Source of the DNA: Rhexocercosporidium sp. MPI-PUGE-AT-0058
Lineage: Eukaryota; Ascomycota; Leotiomycetes; Helotiales
Assembly (NCBI GenBank): GCA_020746875.1
Contig: JAGTJL010000001.1
Span: forward strand, 1,612,001-1,676,000
Length of the DNA stretch: 64,000 nt
Reading direction: 5' to 3'
The position numbers and the translations under genes are program-made. The notes under the pieces are model-generated. The model saw only the letters and a list, made by a program, of their open reading frames with translations, was not told where the DNA came from and did no database searches. Below, piece by piece: positions 11,933-22,010 of this stretch. Position 1 is the first letter of the stretch. Every line of letters begins with the position of its first letter.

Positions 11933-12553
11933 GGTGAAGGTTGTGAGTAAGTAAGGAGATATCTGAGGTAAGTGATTAAGGTGGGGTAAGGGCTTGGTGG
12001 GGTAATCTTGGCTGTGGAGGATGGCCGAAGGAAGCCTTTCAAAGGAGAGAATAAATAATGAATGAGGAAATCGAGGAGATGGGAGAGGTTCGATTTGGAT
12101 TTATGAACATACCCCGCAGAGTAATGACATGCCAGTAGTGGGATTGATGCTCGCCATCATCACTGCTTTGTACTGTCACAGGAACGAATAGGAGCTTGCA
12201 CGTAGTTAGTTGGTGGCCGATAAGAGCTGGCCGACGTTATCGGCAGCTTGCCCCTCTTTTGTACAACGCGGATCCAGACACACCACTAGCTGGACAGAGT
12301 ATAAGTATCCGGAGGGGAGGTAGCTATTTACTAGATGCGGGGATTTTTATTGAGTAATGGCATAGCTTTTAATTCTTACAACTTGGCGGAATGATCCCGG
12401 CCTGTCGCGACAGCCCTCATCCCTCGTCGTGTATAGTATGTACTGTACATGCAATCCTCTTCAGGACATTGTATCTTCGTTTCTCATGGCTGACGTCAAG
12501 GATGTTGGCAGTAAAGCTGTGCTGTATTCCTTTCATTTCTTGTTTTTTGCCGA
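11933..12553. other. Intergenic: formamidase promoter
   Basis: Spacer between the formamidase start and the 3' end of the membrane-protein gene at 12554. It carries two GATA sites (12216-12243, listed separately) and a perfect TGACGTCA palindrome at 12491-12498, a site type bound by ATF/CREB bZIP factors. No gene is visible. Confidence 0.6.
12216..12243. promoter_or_regulatory. Inverted pair of GATA sites upstream of formamidase
   Basis: GCCGATAA at about 12216-12223 and its exact inverse TTATCGGC about 14 bases on form two HGATAR sites in opposite orientation, roughly 290 bp before the formamidase ATG. AreA/Nit2 GATA activators bind such pairs in nitrogen-catabolism genes, and formamidase of Aspergillus nidulans is AreA-dependent. 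The match to the motif is seen; regulation here is inferred. Confidence 0.5.
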
Positions 12554-14058
12554 CTACCTAGATCTCAACTCGGCGTAGGGTGGTGGTAGTCCTGGAGGAA
12601 CTGCTGACGAACTGCCGGTTTCCAAGGGATTTTGAGCAGGCCGACTAGTGTTCAAGTTGCTATGCTGTGTGTGGGCATCAAGGTTCGAGAGTTTGAGGTT
12701 CAAAAACTCATGCTTGTTCTTCCACTGTTGTTGGCTTGCCGCAAAGCCTTCGCTCTGGGCTGGTGGTGGTGGAGGGTCTGTGACTTTGGTAATAAGGTAT
12801 GCTGTAGATGCTTCGGCAATGCCGTAGATGAGAACTCCTAGTAGAGGAATTCGAAGGAAGATATAGAATCCAACACCAAATCCAAACAGAAGCCCTTCTC
12901 TGTCGTGGAACCAGTGCTTCTTCTGTTCCCTGGTGAATCGAATTCGGGAAAAGTATGGCTCAAGCTGGGAAAACAGTTAGTAAATAGTTAAATTCTTATC
13001 TTGAATGTCCAAGTTCCATGGAAATATCCAAGACATTTAAATGTTTGAAGTTGGATATTGAGTCAGACAGGTGTAAAGGGAAAAAGAACTCACCAGCTCT
13101 CTCATCAGACTCCTAGAAGAGAAATAGCTCTGCAAGAATATGACAAGGTATCTTTTGGGCAAGAAGATGCCAGTTCCAAACACAATTGCCGCAGGACCGA
13201 GGCCAGCTACCGAGTTGAAGGTATAAAAACTGGCAGCTGGAAGAACCAGACGACCAACATACGGAACGTATGAAAGGGCAAAGACAGCAAGTGAAAGTCC
13301 TGCCTTCTTTCCAAATCTCATCAAGAACATTGTCACAGCTTCTGCCGTACTTGTAGAATTTGTGCTGCCATCTCTAGTTGAGTATTTTCGTAGGTTCGGG
13401 TAATATGTCTCTCGCAAAGTCGAAATGTCTTCTCCCTTGTGCTTCGCATAGTATGTTTGGTCCACCCAGGCAAGTGAGTCCATGAACCTGGCTCCCATTA
13501 GTAGGTGATGGTTGTTATAAATGAAGAGACTTACATATTATCAAGTGTTGGCGTAATGTATCTCATCAATGTCATGAGGAAGAAAGGAACTTGCAGGACA
13601 TAGTTCTGTATAAAGTCAAGCCCGCTGACTACGTCATCGTCCCAAGTCGAATTCGTGAAGTCGAATATAAAACTCAAGAACCACAAGAGAACTTTGATTC
13701 CTATGACCTGCGGGATGTTTTAGCAACCTGGAAGTCCAAAGGAGCGGGGTGATTCCGACTGGAATGTAAATGAGCAATCGTATGGCAATGCCTGCGCCAA
13801 CAGCAATAGCAGCTTGTTTGTAATGTTCGGATGTAAAGAGGGCGGGGTTCTGCAATGCTCGTAAAGCTTTGAGATATCAGCACAGGAACATGAAATCAGA
13901 GCTGGACATCGAGGTAGAATGACTGACTGACCTCCCACTACAGTAAGCTGGGCTCCACGAAGAATTGCATTGGGATCGAAATTGGAAACAGCCAGTTTCT
14001 TCTTGAGCTCTTCCTGGGTCAGGAGCGGCCTCTGCGTTTTGGATCTGCTCTCCGCCAT
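12554..14058 (-). CDS. Fungal multi-pass transmembrane protein (UsgS-like; distant Rrt8/EI24 resemblance)
   Basis: Five exons in transcript order: 13932-14058, 13760-13866, 13535-13707, 13094-13487, 12554-12964 (1212 bases, 403 residues). The N-terminus MAESRSKTQRPLLTQEEL leads into FDPNAILRGAQLTVVGALRA. Hydrophobic segments follow: AAIAVGAGIAIRLLIYIPVI, VLQVPFFLMTLMRY, GLSLAVFALSYVPYVGRLVL, GPAAIVFGTGIFL and LLFGFGVGFYIFLRIPLLGV. The tail after VTDPPPPP is hydrophilic and proline-rich. This resembles a conserved fungal membrane family annotated in some genomes as 'transmembrane protein UsgS', with possible kinship to the Rrt8 spore-wall/lipid-droplet group. Function is not established. An alternative in-frame ATG lies at 14085. 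The intron at 13708-13759 has a weak gtcgga donor. Confidence 0.62.
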
Positions 14059-14703
14059 AGTTGGTGCTTTTACGAACCGTTGCAAGCTCCAGGTTGTTCG
14101 AGGTCAACAGTCAACAACGAACAGTCAGTCAATGCTCTCCGGATTCCCAGAATGTGGATGCGCGTCACGTCACGTCACGTCAGCATCATTGCTGCCCTGT
14201 CTGGCTGTGCATCCTGGCCTGGTTTCCGGGCGGCGGGGCGGGGCGGGGCGGGGCGGGTCTAACCCACCGGGCTGTCTTAGCGCCTCGCGTGAAGTGGAAC
14301 AGGAGGAGGCTGGCACTACTCGTACAGTATGGGGACATTGACTTCGCGCCGCCCGCGATCTTGTCTCGTACCTGACACGACCAGGACCAGGAGGACCAGG
14401 AGCTTGGATCTTCCTTATGATCCTTCGACATCTCAACACAATCTATACAATTTGCATACAAGCTTCCTCTGGCTTGCATTGCATATCCTCGCCATCAGAC
14501 GGCCAGTGCGCTTGAGCTTTGTTAACAGCCGGGAAACCTGCCGCCAGCCATACCCCGAGTTTGACTCTTCAATGGAAGCTGGTTGTCGTGATACACTGTA
14601 TCCAAATCTCAACGTCCTTCGAACGTCTACGCCCCCACCGGTCTTCGTTCTATCATGATCACCAGGCAGTAGAGAGAAGCTTTAATATCGATAACAGCCT
14701 GTC
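14059..14703. promoter_or_regulatory. Divergent promoter with TCACG repeats and GGGGC repeats
   Basis: Spacer between two outward-transcribed genes. At about 14163-14181 an overlapping TCACG repeat (gtcacgtcacgtcacgtcag) gives several CACGT cores. At about 14229-14257 a (GGGGC)n tract repeats roughly five times. Both are short GC-rich arrays of the type bound by bZIP/bHLH and C2H2 zinc-finger regulators; the assignment is inference. Confidence 0.45.
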
Positions 14704-16718
14704 ATGGCTTCAAATCCAGCCACCCCAGCTCCACGACGCTCGTCCAGTCTTCCAGTCGGACGACTTACCTCCAGCAGTCCAGATCCGCAGATCGAGATTC
14801 TGTTTACCCTGCCATCAGTTCGTATCATATCATTCACAACCTCTTCGAGACCTTCGTCTAGACCTGGTTCCAGCAATGGATCGATGCTTGTTGAGGAGGA
14901 GCCGGGAACTTTATCATGGGTCTCTCGTTTTGAGAGAACCATCGCTGTTGGTATGGAAGACGCCCATTGCCTATCCGGACTCTCGCCGTCTTGGAATGTC
15001 GACTAATTAGAAACTCAGGACCCTTGCGTATTTACAGAGCCCCAGGATCAGTCGCATTTTTGAGCTGCGCCAACGCGTTACGACCAATATTACCCAAGTC
15101 TCAGGCATGGTGTGTGGATGGAAACAGCAAATTCGTCCTACAAATCCGACCGCCTCAATACTGGCGAATCGAAGTCCCGAACAAGACATCAGATGAGAAT
15201 GTAATGGTGGAGGAGCTTAAGAAAGTCTTTGAACAAGTTCTGCGATATGAGAAAACGGCTTGCCCTTTCCAGAGGGACTTTGTGGTAAAATTACCTGAGA
15301 AGCCAGCAACTCCTATAAAGAAGAGACCCTGGAGACCAGTTGAGAGGCCACAAGGAGACGAGTCCCCAAAATCATCGCCATTATTGCAGGCTACAACACC
15401 AGACGAGAATCAGGTTGTCGTTGCAATGCCCGAGTCGCGGCCTTCCACCCCATGCCCAACTCCAGTAATTTGTGCTCCTGCTGGAAGGCCTACCAGTCCG
15501 CCTACACCTCACCGAGATCCCGAGTCACCTGCACCGAAATCTGTCAGTGGAATCCGGCAAGCTATCGAGGCAGTTGAAATTTCGAATCCATCTGGAATCG
15601 CCACGCCCGAGCCTCTGGAACATCGAACAGAACTAGAACCGACTTCTCTTCGCGCGTTACAGCCGTCATTACTAGACACTCCGGAATCCGAGTATATTTT
15701 TGGCTCCTACGCTGGAACCGACGAAGAAAGCGATAGCTTTAGTGATGCAACAGACGACACGAACTTGACTCCAAGAAGTGGTGTCCAATCGCAAGTTCAA
15801 CCCCTCGCAAACGAGTCTGACAAGGCTAGCAAGCCTGAGTCAATACAGAACTGCAATCCATCAGTCACCGTACCTCCTCTTCTTTCCCTAGTCGCTAGTT
15901 CACCTTCAAAGCAAAGAACAGCCTCTCCGCTCCGGTGCTCGACATCCTTCGAAACCAGCTCAGACTGCTCGTCGAGTGTAGAGTCATTCCACAGTGTACA
16001 ATCATGGCACTCGCCTCTCGCACCTCCTTCACCTCCTGCTTCCGAGCCATCCTCACCAACATCGACTTATCCTTACCCACACGAGAACATAGTCTTGCCA
16101 AAACGTCATCTCCACACTCGAGACATATCCGAGATTACTGTGACTCCCGAGGAACCTAATATTTGGGAGAGAAATTCTGCAACGAGTATACGCTCCACTA
16201 ACAGCAGTTTATCACCACCCCCGAGAACACCACCAACTCTCGTTCACGATGGAAGTGAAAAGTCTGACGAGGAGCACTCCGAAATTGTAACACCACCAAC
16301 AGTAAGACCTACTGTCCGACATCGAGCTACCACAAGTAGCAACTCACGGCGACGAGCACTATCACCACTACCCGCCGCTGTCAATTTATTTTCACCACCA
16401 AAGCGCGCACAGCGTCGTCTCCGTACCGCCAGACACCTCCCAACCGCGATCATCCAGAAGACGTGTGAGATCCTGCTCAGCCCACCCAGCCACCTTTTCC
16501 AGCTGATGCTCAGCATTGCATCCAAAATCGCCGCTGGAGAGTGGAGAGGTATGCTCTCCGGCCACGGAGAAGCAGTACATTGGGACTTTGAGGACGAGTA
16601 CGGCGCAGACGCCATTTACGAAGATGACTATTGCATGAGTCTCGTCAAAACTAAGAAGCAACCCACAGCAAAGATATCGGGCTCGAGTGTTACCGGTGGC
16701 AGCTGGGAGGTTGACTAA
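14704..16718 (+). CDS. INP1: Peroxisome inheritance protein Inp1
   Basis: Two exons (14704-14950, 15019-16718) give 648 residues; the join makes ERTIAVG|PLRIYRAPGSVAFL. This block, with LRPILPKSQAWCVDGNSKFV and YWRIEVP, is the conserved N-terminal region of Inp1, a fungal peripheral peroxisomal protein that anchors peroxisomes to the cell cortex via Pex3 so that mother cells keep some. The remainder, about residues 180-530, is disordered, rich in Pro/Ser/Thr with many SP/TP sites, then a basic segment and a short helical C-terminus near RRLRTARHLPTAIIQKTCEI. The first ATG of the frame is used. Many SP/TP sites would allow phosphoregulation, which is inference. Confidence 0.85.
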
Positions 16719-17413
16719 GAGAACCATCCTTGTTCTGCTATATTTTTCGATTCAGTTGAGTGTATGTGTATGATATTACTGTGTAACAAGATACCACCGC
16801 ATCGCATTGGGAATAGCAGGGGCTATCTATCTCACGGAGTTTTTCTTCTTCTTTTTCTGTATTGTATGATTGCATGTTATGTTATGTTATTCATGCCAGG
16901 GGCATTTGGGTTTAGGAGAAGGGGCGTATCTATCTTTACGGGACTTGGATTTGGACTCTGGCCGAAGTGGACTTCTGTGTTGAATCGATCGATATCGATA
17001 TCAATTCGCAGTAATTGGGCTTGTTGACCCGAGTAGTCGCCTTTGGACGGATGGTCTGATAGGATAGCTGGCTGGATATCTCCTGCTATGATAATGAACC
17101 TTCTTGACTCCATCTATTGTTCGTCCCGTATAAGCTTATCGGTATAAACTTTCCTTACCTTTCAGAAAGTAAACAAAACCAGAAAGTGAAGCGAGATGAC
17201 GTGTTAGGAATCAGATCAAATAAGCGCAGGAACGGACTTCAGCCCATAAAATTCAAAATAGAGTCTACCACATACATCCCACAGTAGAGCCAAGCACACA
17301 CGCCTTTCCACCGGGCTAAAGCCTAACGCCTCGAAATCAAATGCCCGTTCACCATGAATGCAAGTAATTTTCCCTTCCCATCCGTCCGACTCGACATATT
17401 CCGTCTATCTAAG
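16719..17413. other. Intergenic between convergent INP1 and NUP42-like genes
   Basis: Holds the two 3'UTRs. No coding frame with recognisable content is seen; it is T-rich near 16840-16900. Confidence 0.6.
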
Positions 17414-19388
17414 CTAGAAGTCCCAGGTGCACCATTCCCTCTTAGGAGGTAACAAAGGCATCATTCCATTCAAAAAGGTCCCTGTTTGCTTCGCATGCAA
17501 ATACGCAGCTTCCGTTTTGTCATCGTACATCGATTCATCCACCTGAGTGTCCTTGTTGAAGATCGGAGGGCCATCTGGAAACCATATCCGCTCCCAACTT
17601 CCATCAGGACCGGTGAAGCCTGGTTCGTTGTCTTTGTACATGACTCGCTTGCCTTTGAACATTGTCAGTCTCCCGCTGGCGTCTTTGGAGCTGTAGGAGG
17701 CGATTTCAGGGTGTTGGGCGCCGAGTTGGGCGTTTGGACCGTGTCCGTTTGTGGCTGGTTGGAGCTGAGACTGAGACTGCGAAGCGAAGGGGTTTCCGTT
17801 GGATGATGGTCCAGTAGTTGCCGGTGGACCGAAGGGGTTCGCGTTCTGAGTTGGGTTCGAGGGTGCACCGAATGGATTTGGGTTCTGAGTTGGATTTGAA
17901 GGTGCTCCGAAAGGATTGGCAGTAGACGGAGCTGGAGCTGCTGCTACGAAAGGATTTGTTTGTGATGCAGTGGGTGCTCCGAAGGGGGTTTGAGACGCTT
18001 GTGATGGAGCCCCGAATGGGTTCTTTGCAGGGGAAGGTTCGCCAAATCCTGGCTGTGGACCAGCAAGTGGATTTGCTTGAGTCTTGCTTTGGCCACCAAA
18101 CGGATTTGATTTTGGATTCGAGTTGGACGACTGCCCAAATGGCTTGGCTTGAGCTGTCTGTGATGGTGCACCAAAACTATTCGACAGCGCTCCAAACGTA
18201 TTAGATGCGGCAGGCTGGGAAGGCGCTCCAAATGAATTCCGTGCCGCTGGTTGTGTAGGGGCACCAAAAGCTGGCTTCTGACCAAAAGGGGTGGACGTTC
18301 CAGCAAATGAAGAAAAAGGAGCTGCTGCAGGAGCTTGAGAGCTTGCTGTTGAAGCTCCATAAGGGTTCGCTTTCTGACCTAGGGCAGAAGGTTGCCCAAA
18401 AGCTCCTCCAGAACCAAGTTGTGTAGGTGCCCCGAACGCTGGATTAGCGCCCCCAAAAGCGTTGGTTTTCTGGCCAAGTGCTGAAGGTTGACCAAATGCT
18501 CCACCTAGAGCAGTGGGAGCACCGAAAGCTGGCGCGGTCGGTGCCCCAAATGCTGGTGGGGGTTGCGATTGACTGGGTCCCCCAAAAGGATTTGGAGTGG
18601 AGGTAGGTGGTTGCTGAAAGGAGGACTGGGTGTTGAATGGGTTCGGCTGTGATCCAGGCCCAGCTTGACCTCCCCTCACAATGTCTATTCGATTCGGATG
18701 GTCTTTTTCGGAGTTGACAATGAAGTTTATAGCTCCGTCAACATTGCTGACCGCGGTTTGAATCTGCTGCTCTGAAGCTCGCCATAACTTCTCTGCTTCT
18801 TGAATCTGTCATATATCAGCACTCTGCCTCTGCGTTTACACCACACCACACCGACTGGACTCGACCTACAGCTTGTTGAGGATTCCCTGCTGCAACTGCC
18901 ATGTAATGTAATAGTCGCATTTCCTCAAAACTGTGCTCTCGCATAGGCCCTCCAAATAGTTGTGCAGGAGCATGTCTGCCCGGTCCGTATGCAGACAAGA
19001 TCCATTGCGGTTTTTCGGATGTCAGATCGAGAAGTATTGCTTTTTTGTCTAGGGAGTAAGGCAAATCGCGGGCTGGCGATGCTATGGGGAGTTTAGCTAA
19101 GTCAGAACAGCTTGAAGAGCACTTCTCTGGTACCTGTTCTTGCACCTCCATTTTGGTAGCCATTGTTGCTATTGCGCGAGCTGTAATTGTCTCCTTGAAG
19201 GGCAGCATATCGATTGCCGCTCGAAACAGGTTGGTGATTCGGATTGGAGGTATTGGTGTTGGTATGGAGAAACTTGCACCTATCTGCACAGGTTGTCAGT
19301 TTCAAATGAATGTCTGGAAATTGGCGGCGTTTTTACCTCCGTTTCGACAAGTCCCTTGTTGCCAGAATTTGCACACAACTGGTGGCAT
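17414..19388 (-). CDS. NUP42: CCCH zinc-finger FG nucleoporin (Nup42/Amo1-like)
   Basis: Four exons in transcript order: 19337-19388, 19134-19283, 18870-19096, 17414-18805 (606 residues). The protein begins MPPVVCKFWQQGTCRNGD|RCKFLH, a single C-x7/8-C-x5-C-x3-H zinc finger interrupted by intron 1. A helical central part follows (about 60-200), then a long stretch of FG repeats of the AFGAPT, NPFGAPS, FGQPSALGQ and PFGG types (about 210-500). A conserved C-terminal block ends GSWERIWFPDGPPIFNK. This is the architecture of yeast Nup42/fission-yeast Amo1/human NUPL2, a cytoplasmic-side nucleoporin that helps Gle1/Dbp5 in mRNA export. Confidence 0.86.
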
Positions 19389-19977
19389 CCTCACTGTCGC
19401 AAAAGGGTGTAGTTGTTCCAAAGACGCGCATTGCTGAGCATCATCGCATGTTAATTAGACGTAGTTCGAATTGTGGGATAGGACTTGGTCAGCTGTATCC
19501 GGAGTCGAGCTCAAGGTCGAGGTCGAAGTCGAAGTTGGAAGTTGGATTCAAACCGAGGTCTTTACAGTAGATTGGAGGTGGGTTGCTGGGCAAGGCTGGA
19601 AATATATTTCGAACCTTCCCAGGATCGCGACGCGCACCCGACGAGCAGCCGGTGGCCCCGTGACAATGAATATCAACAATTCAATTCGCTTTGGAATGTT
19701 GGCACCCCAATGGTAGGTAATTTACTTCCGTAATTGCATGTTTCAGTTGAATGGGTTGTTTAAAGGTTTCTTCCTTAACACGACAAAGGAAGTCCTCAGT
19801 TTTGCAGGCTAAGTGACCGCTTTGGACAAGTTGGTAATGTGCTACAATCGATTTGAATCATATTAAAAAGGGTTGGATTTACACAATTGATGACCTAAGA
19901 TGGAGTAAAGTACAGGGCCTAGGAACCATCTCCGTCTTGTACACCGGTATCATACACACGCACAGTCCATCAAATCA
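19389..19977. other. Intergenic upstream of the NUP42-like gene
   Basis: Contains the promoter of the NUP42-like gene and the 3' end of FMP25. A short purine-rich AGGTCG-type run lies at 19512-19540. No gene recognised. Confidence 0.55.
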
Positions 19978-21741
19978 TCATGTGCCAGAGTACACAGCTG
20001 TAACCCCACGTCCGCACTCAATCCTCTGCTCAACACTAACATTCCTTCCGCCAAATCTGATATTCGTTCTTGGAGTGATTTGAAATCTATGCTCCTCCCT
20101 CCTCCCCTTCTCCTTATCGGCTTCCACATCAAGAGGAGCGATATATGTCGGATTGTTGACGTTATTCCTCTTTCCAGTTCCGACTTGGTAAAACTCATTC
20201 CCTCCCCACCAGAGCACGTCAGCACCCCAGTTGATATCGTTTTCGGAGCTGTGCTTGTTTGCTCTCAAATGTGTGATGTTGTTCATAACTGCGGACATGT
20301 GGGTAGCACCCACTGACATGGAAGCCAGCCGTATTGGAACGACTGTGCTGTTGACCTCGTCATATTCATAAAGCCCTGACAAAGCCTTAATCTTTGTAGG
20401 GGTTCCCTGGACGTGTGTCCATCTTCCATTTCCTAGTCCTCCAAAGATCCCCTGGCCGCAAGCCCAAGTGTCGGCAGTGACTCTTCCTAGGCCGCGAGGA
20501 TCTTCTTCTCCCTGGCCAGCAATTCTAGTAGCGTCGATAGTGAAGAAGCTATTTACTCCTCCAGCAGCTATATTCGTCACCCTTGGAACTGAATTTGTGC
20601 CTTTGTAGAGCTTGTCGATTGGAAGGAGAGATGGCGCATCGATTGTAGGCGATTCGGCAGATGGATCAAATCCTAGCTGACCAACTGAATTATCGCCAAA
20701 GGCAAATACTCGGCCAGCTCTGTCAGCCGCCAGAGAATGGAAACTCCCAGCCGCGATCTTGGCAATTTCGAAACCTTTCAAAGTGCTGATCTCATGTGGT
20801 TGGTCAACCGGGCCTTCGGGTCTTGTCGTCCAAGTCAAACCCGGAATTCCAAGCTGTCCTTTGGATGGAAAATCTTCAGTCCCCGTCGCAGCCGAGAACA
20901 GTCGACCCTTGGAGGTCAAAATAAGGCTGTGCTCGAGACCAGTACTAATGTCTGATATTCTTTCGCCCCATGACAGGTCCTTTGGCTGAATCATTCGGTA
21001 ACTAATGTTAGATCTGCTGCTCCAGAAAGGAAACCAGGTACTTTTTAATGGCTTGGGTCCGGTCAATTGGTCTGTCTGGCTGGCTGGAACAGAGTATACA
21101 TTCCCACTCGAAGAAAGTGCTATGATTCGGTCCCGCGAGATGGTCAACTTGACGAGGTCCTTGCCCGTGAGAGTAGGTGTAGGGTCCGTTGTAATGGTCG
21201 AGTATCCCGTGCCCCATTGTAGCAAATCCCCATTTTCAGAAATTGCAGCTCCAAAATCCCGATCCAACTTGATGTCTCTAATGAGTTTCCCGTCAAAATA
21301 TGGTATTCGTCGAGGTGCCTTGATGCAGATTTCATCCGAATCGGGAGCTACAACCCTGCCACTATTTGAGCCCCAAGCATAGACACCGGGGTTCTCCCAA
21401 CTCTTCTTGACTTGCAGATGTTGTGAACTGATCAAGTCTCGATTCTCTTCGCGTGAGCTGGCTTTTCTTCGTGGTTGTTCGAACTTGACTTCCGCCGGGG
21501 CCGGTACTTCCTCCGCGTGAAGAGTCCTTGGGTAGCCCAGGGAGTAAAGGATGCCACCTCCTACTGCGATTGAGAGAAAGAGTCCTGCTGTCCGAGACCC
21601 CGATGGTCTATTCGCAATCGCGACTCTGGGTTGGGGTTGACCTCGAAAACATCTTCGCTGAGCTGCATGTGTTCCTCGAGGTAATTTGCGTGCCCGTTGC
21701 GCAATTGAGACGGGCCTTGAAGTGACTCTAGAAGGAATCAT
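19978..21741 (-). CDS. FMP25: Mitochondrial RCC1-repeat protein, Fmp25-like
   Basis: A single exon of 587 residues. The basic N-terminus (RKLPRGTHAAQRRCFRG) looks like a mitochondrial presequence, followed by one membrane segment at about 53-70 (LFLSIAVGGGILYSLGY). The body carries RCC1-type beta-propeller repeats: VYAWGSNSGRVV, GDLLQWGTGYS, ISTGLEHSLILTSKGRLFS, IAAGSFHSLAADRAGRVFAF and GDNSVGQLG, then WWGGNEFYQVGTGKRNN near the end. Yeast Fmp25 is an inner-membrane RCC1-like protein needed for complex III assembly. It shares a 269-bp divergent promoter with COG3. Confidence 0.82.
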   Translation of the reverse strand: MIPSRVTSRPVSIAQRARKLPRGTHAAQRRCFRGQPQPRVAIANRPSGSRTAGLFLSIAVGGGILYSLGYPRTLHAEEVPAPAEVKFEQPRRKASSREENRDLISSQHLQVKKSWENPGVYAWGSNSGRVVAPDSDEICIKAPRRIPYFDGKLIRDIKLDRDFGAAISENGDLLQWGTGYSTITTDPTPTLTGKDLVKLTISRDRIIALSSSGNVYSVPASQTDQLTGPKPLKSTWFPFWSSRSNISYRMIQPKDLSWGERISDISTGLEHSLILTSKGRLFSAATGTEDFPSKGQLGIPGLTWTTRPEGPVDQPHEISTLKGFEIAKIAAGSFHSLAADRAGRVFAFGDNSVGQLGFDPSAESPTIDAPSLLPIDKLYKGTNSVPRVTNIAAGGVNSFFTIDATRIAGQGEEDPRGLGRVTADTWACGQGIFGGLGNGRWTHVQGTPTKIKALSGLYEYDEVNSTVVPIRLASMSVGATHMSAVMNNITHLRANKHSSENDINWGADVLWWGGNEFYQVGTGKRNNVNNPTYIAPLDVEADKEKGRREEHRFQITPRTNIRFGGRNVSVEQRIECGRGVTAVYSGT

Positions 21742-22010
21742 GTTGGAAGTCGATATTAATGAAAGAGTGCTGGCTCAATCCATTGAAGATTGCAGATCTC
21801 CCAGAAGTATTCCGTTGACGTTCTGTTGTGAAAGTCATGCGAGGATTATTCAATTCGATTGTCAGCCTCGTCTGTCCATGACGCTACGATATGGCCGAGC
21901 TGTGGGCGCTCTGTGGTCCGAGCAAAGAACCCTGCACCTCATTCCGAAGCGTGTTCTCATCAGACTCACGTGTACATCGTCAAAATCAATATCAGAAACC
22001 ATAGGTTAAG

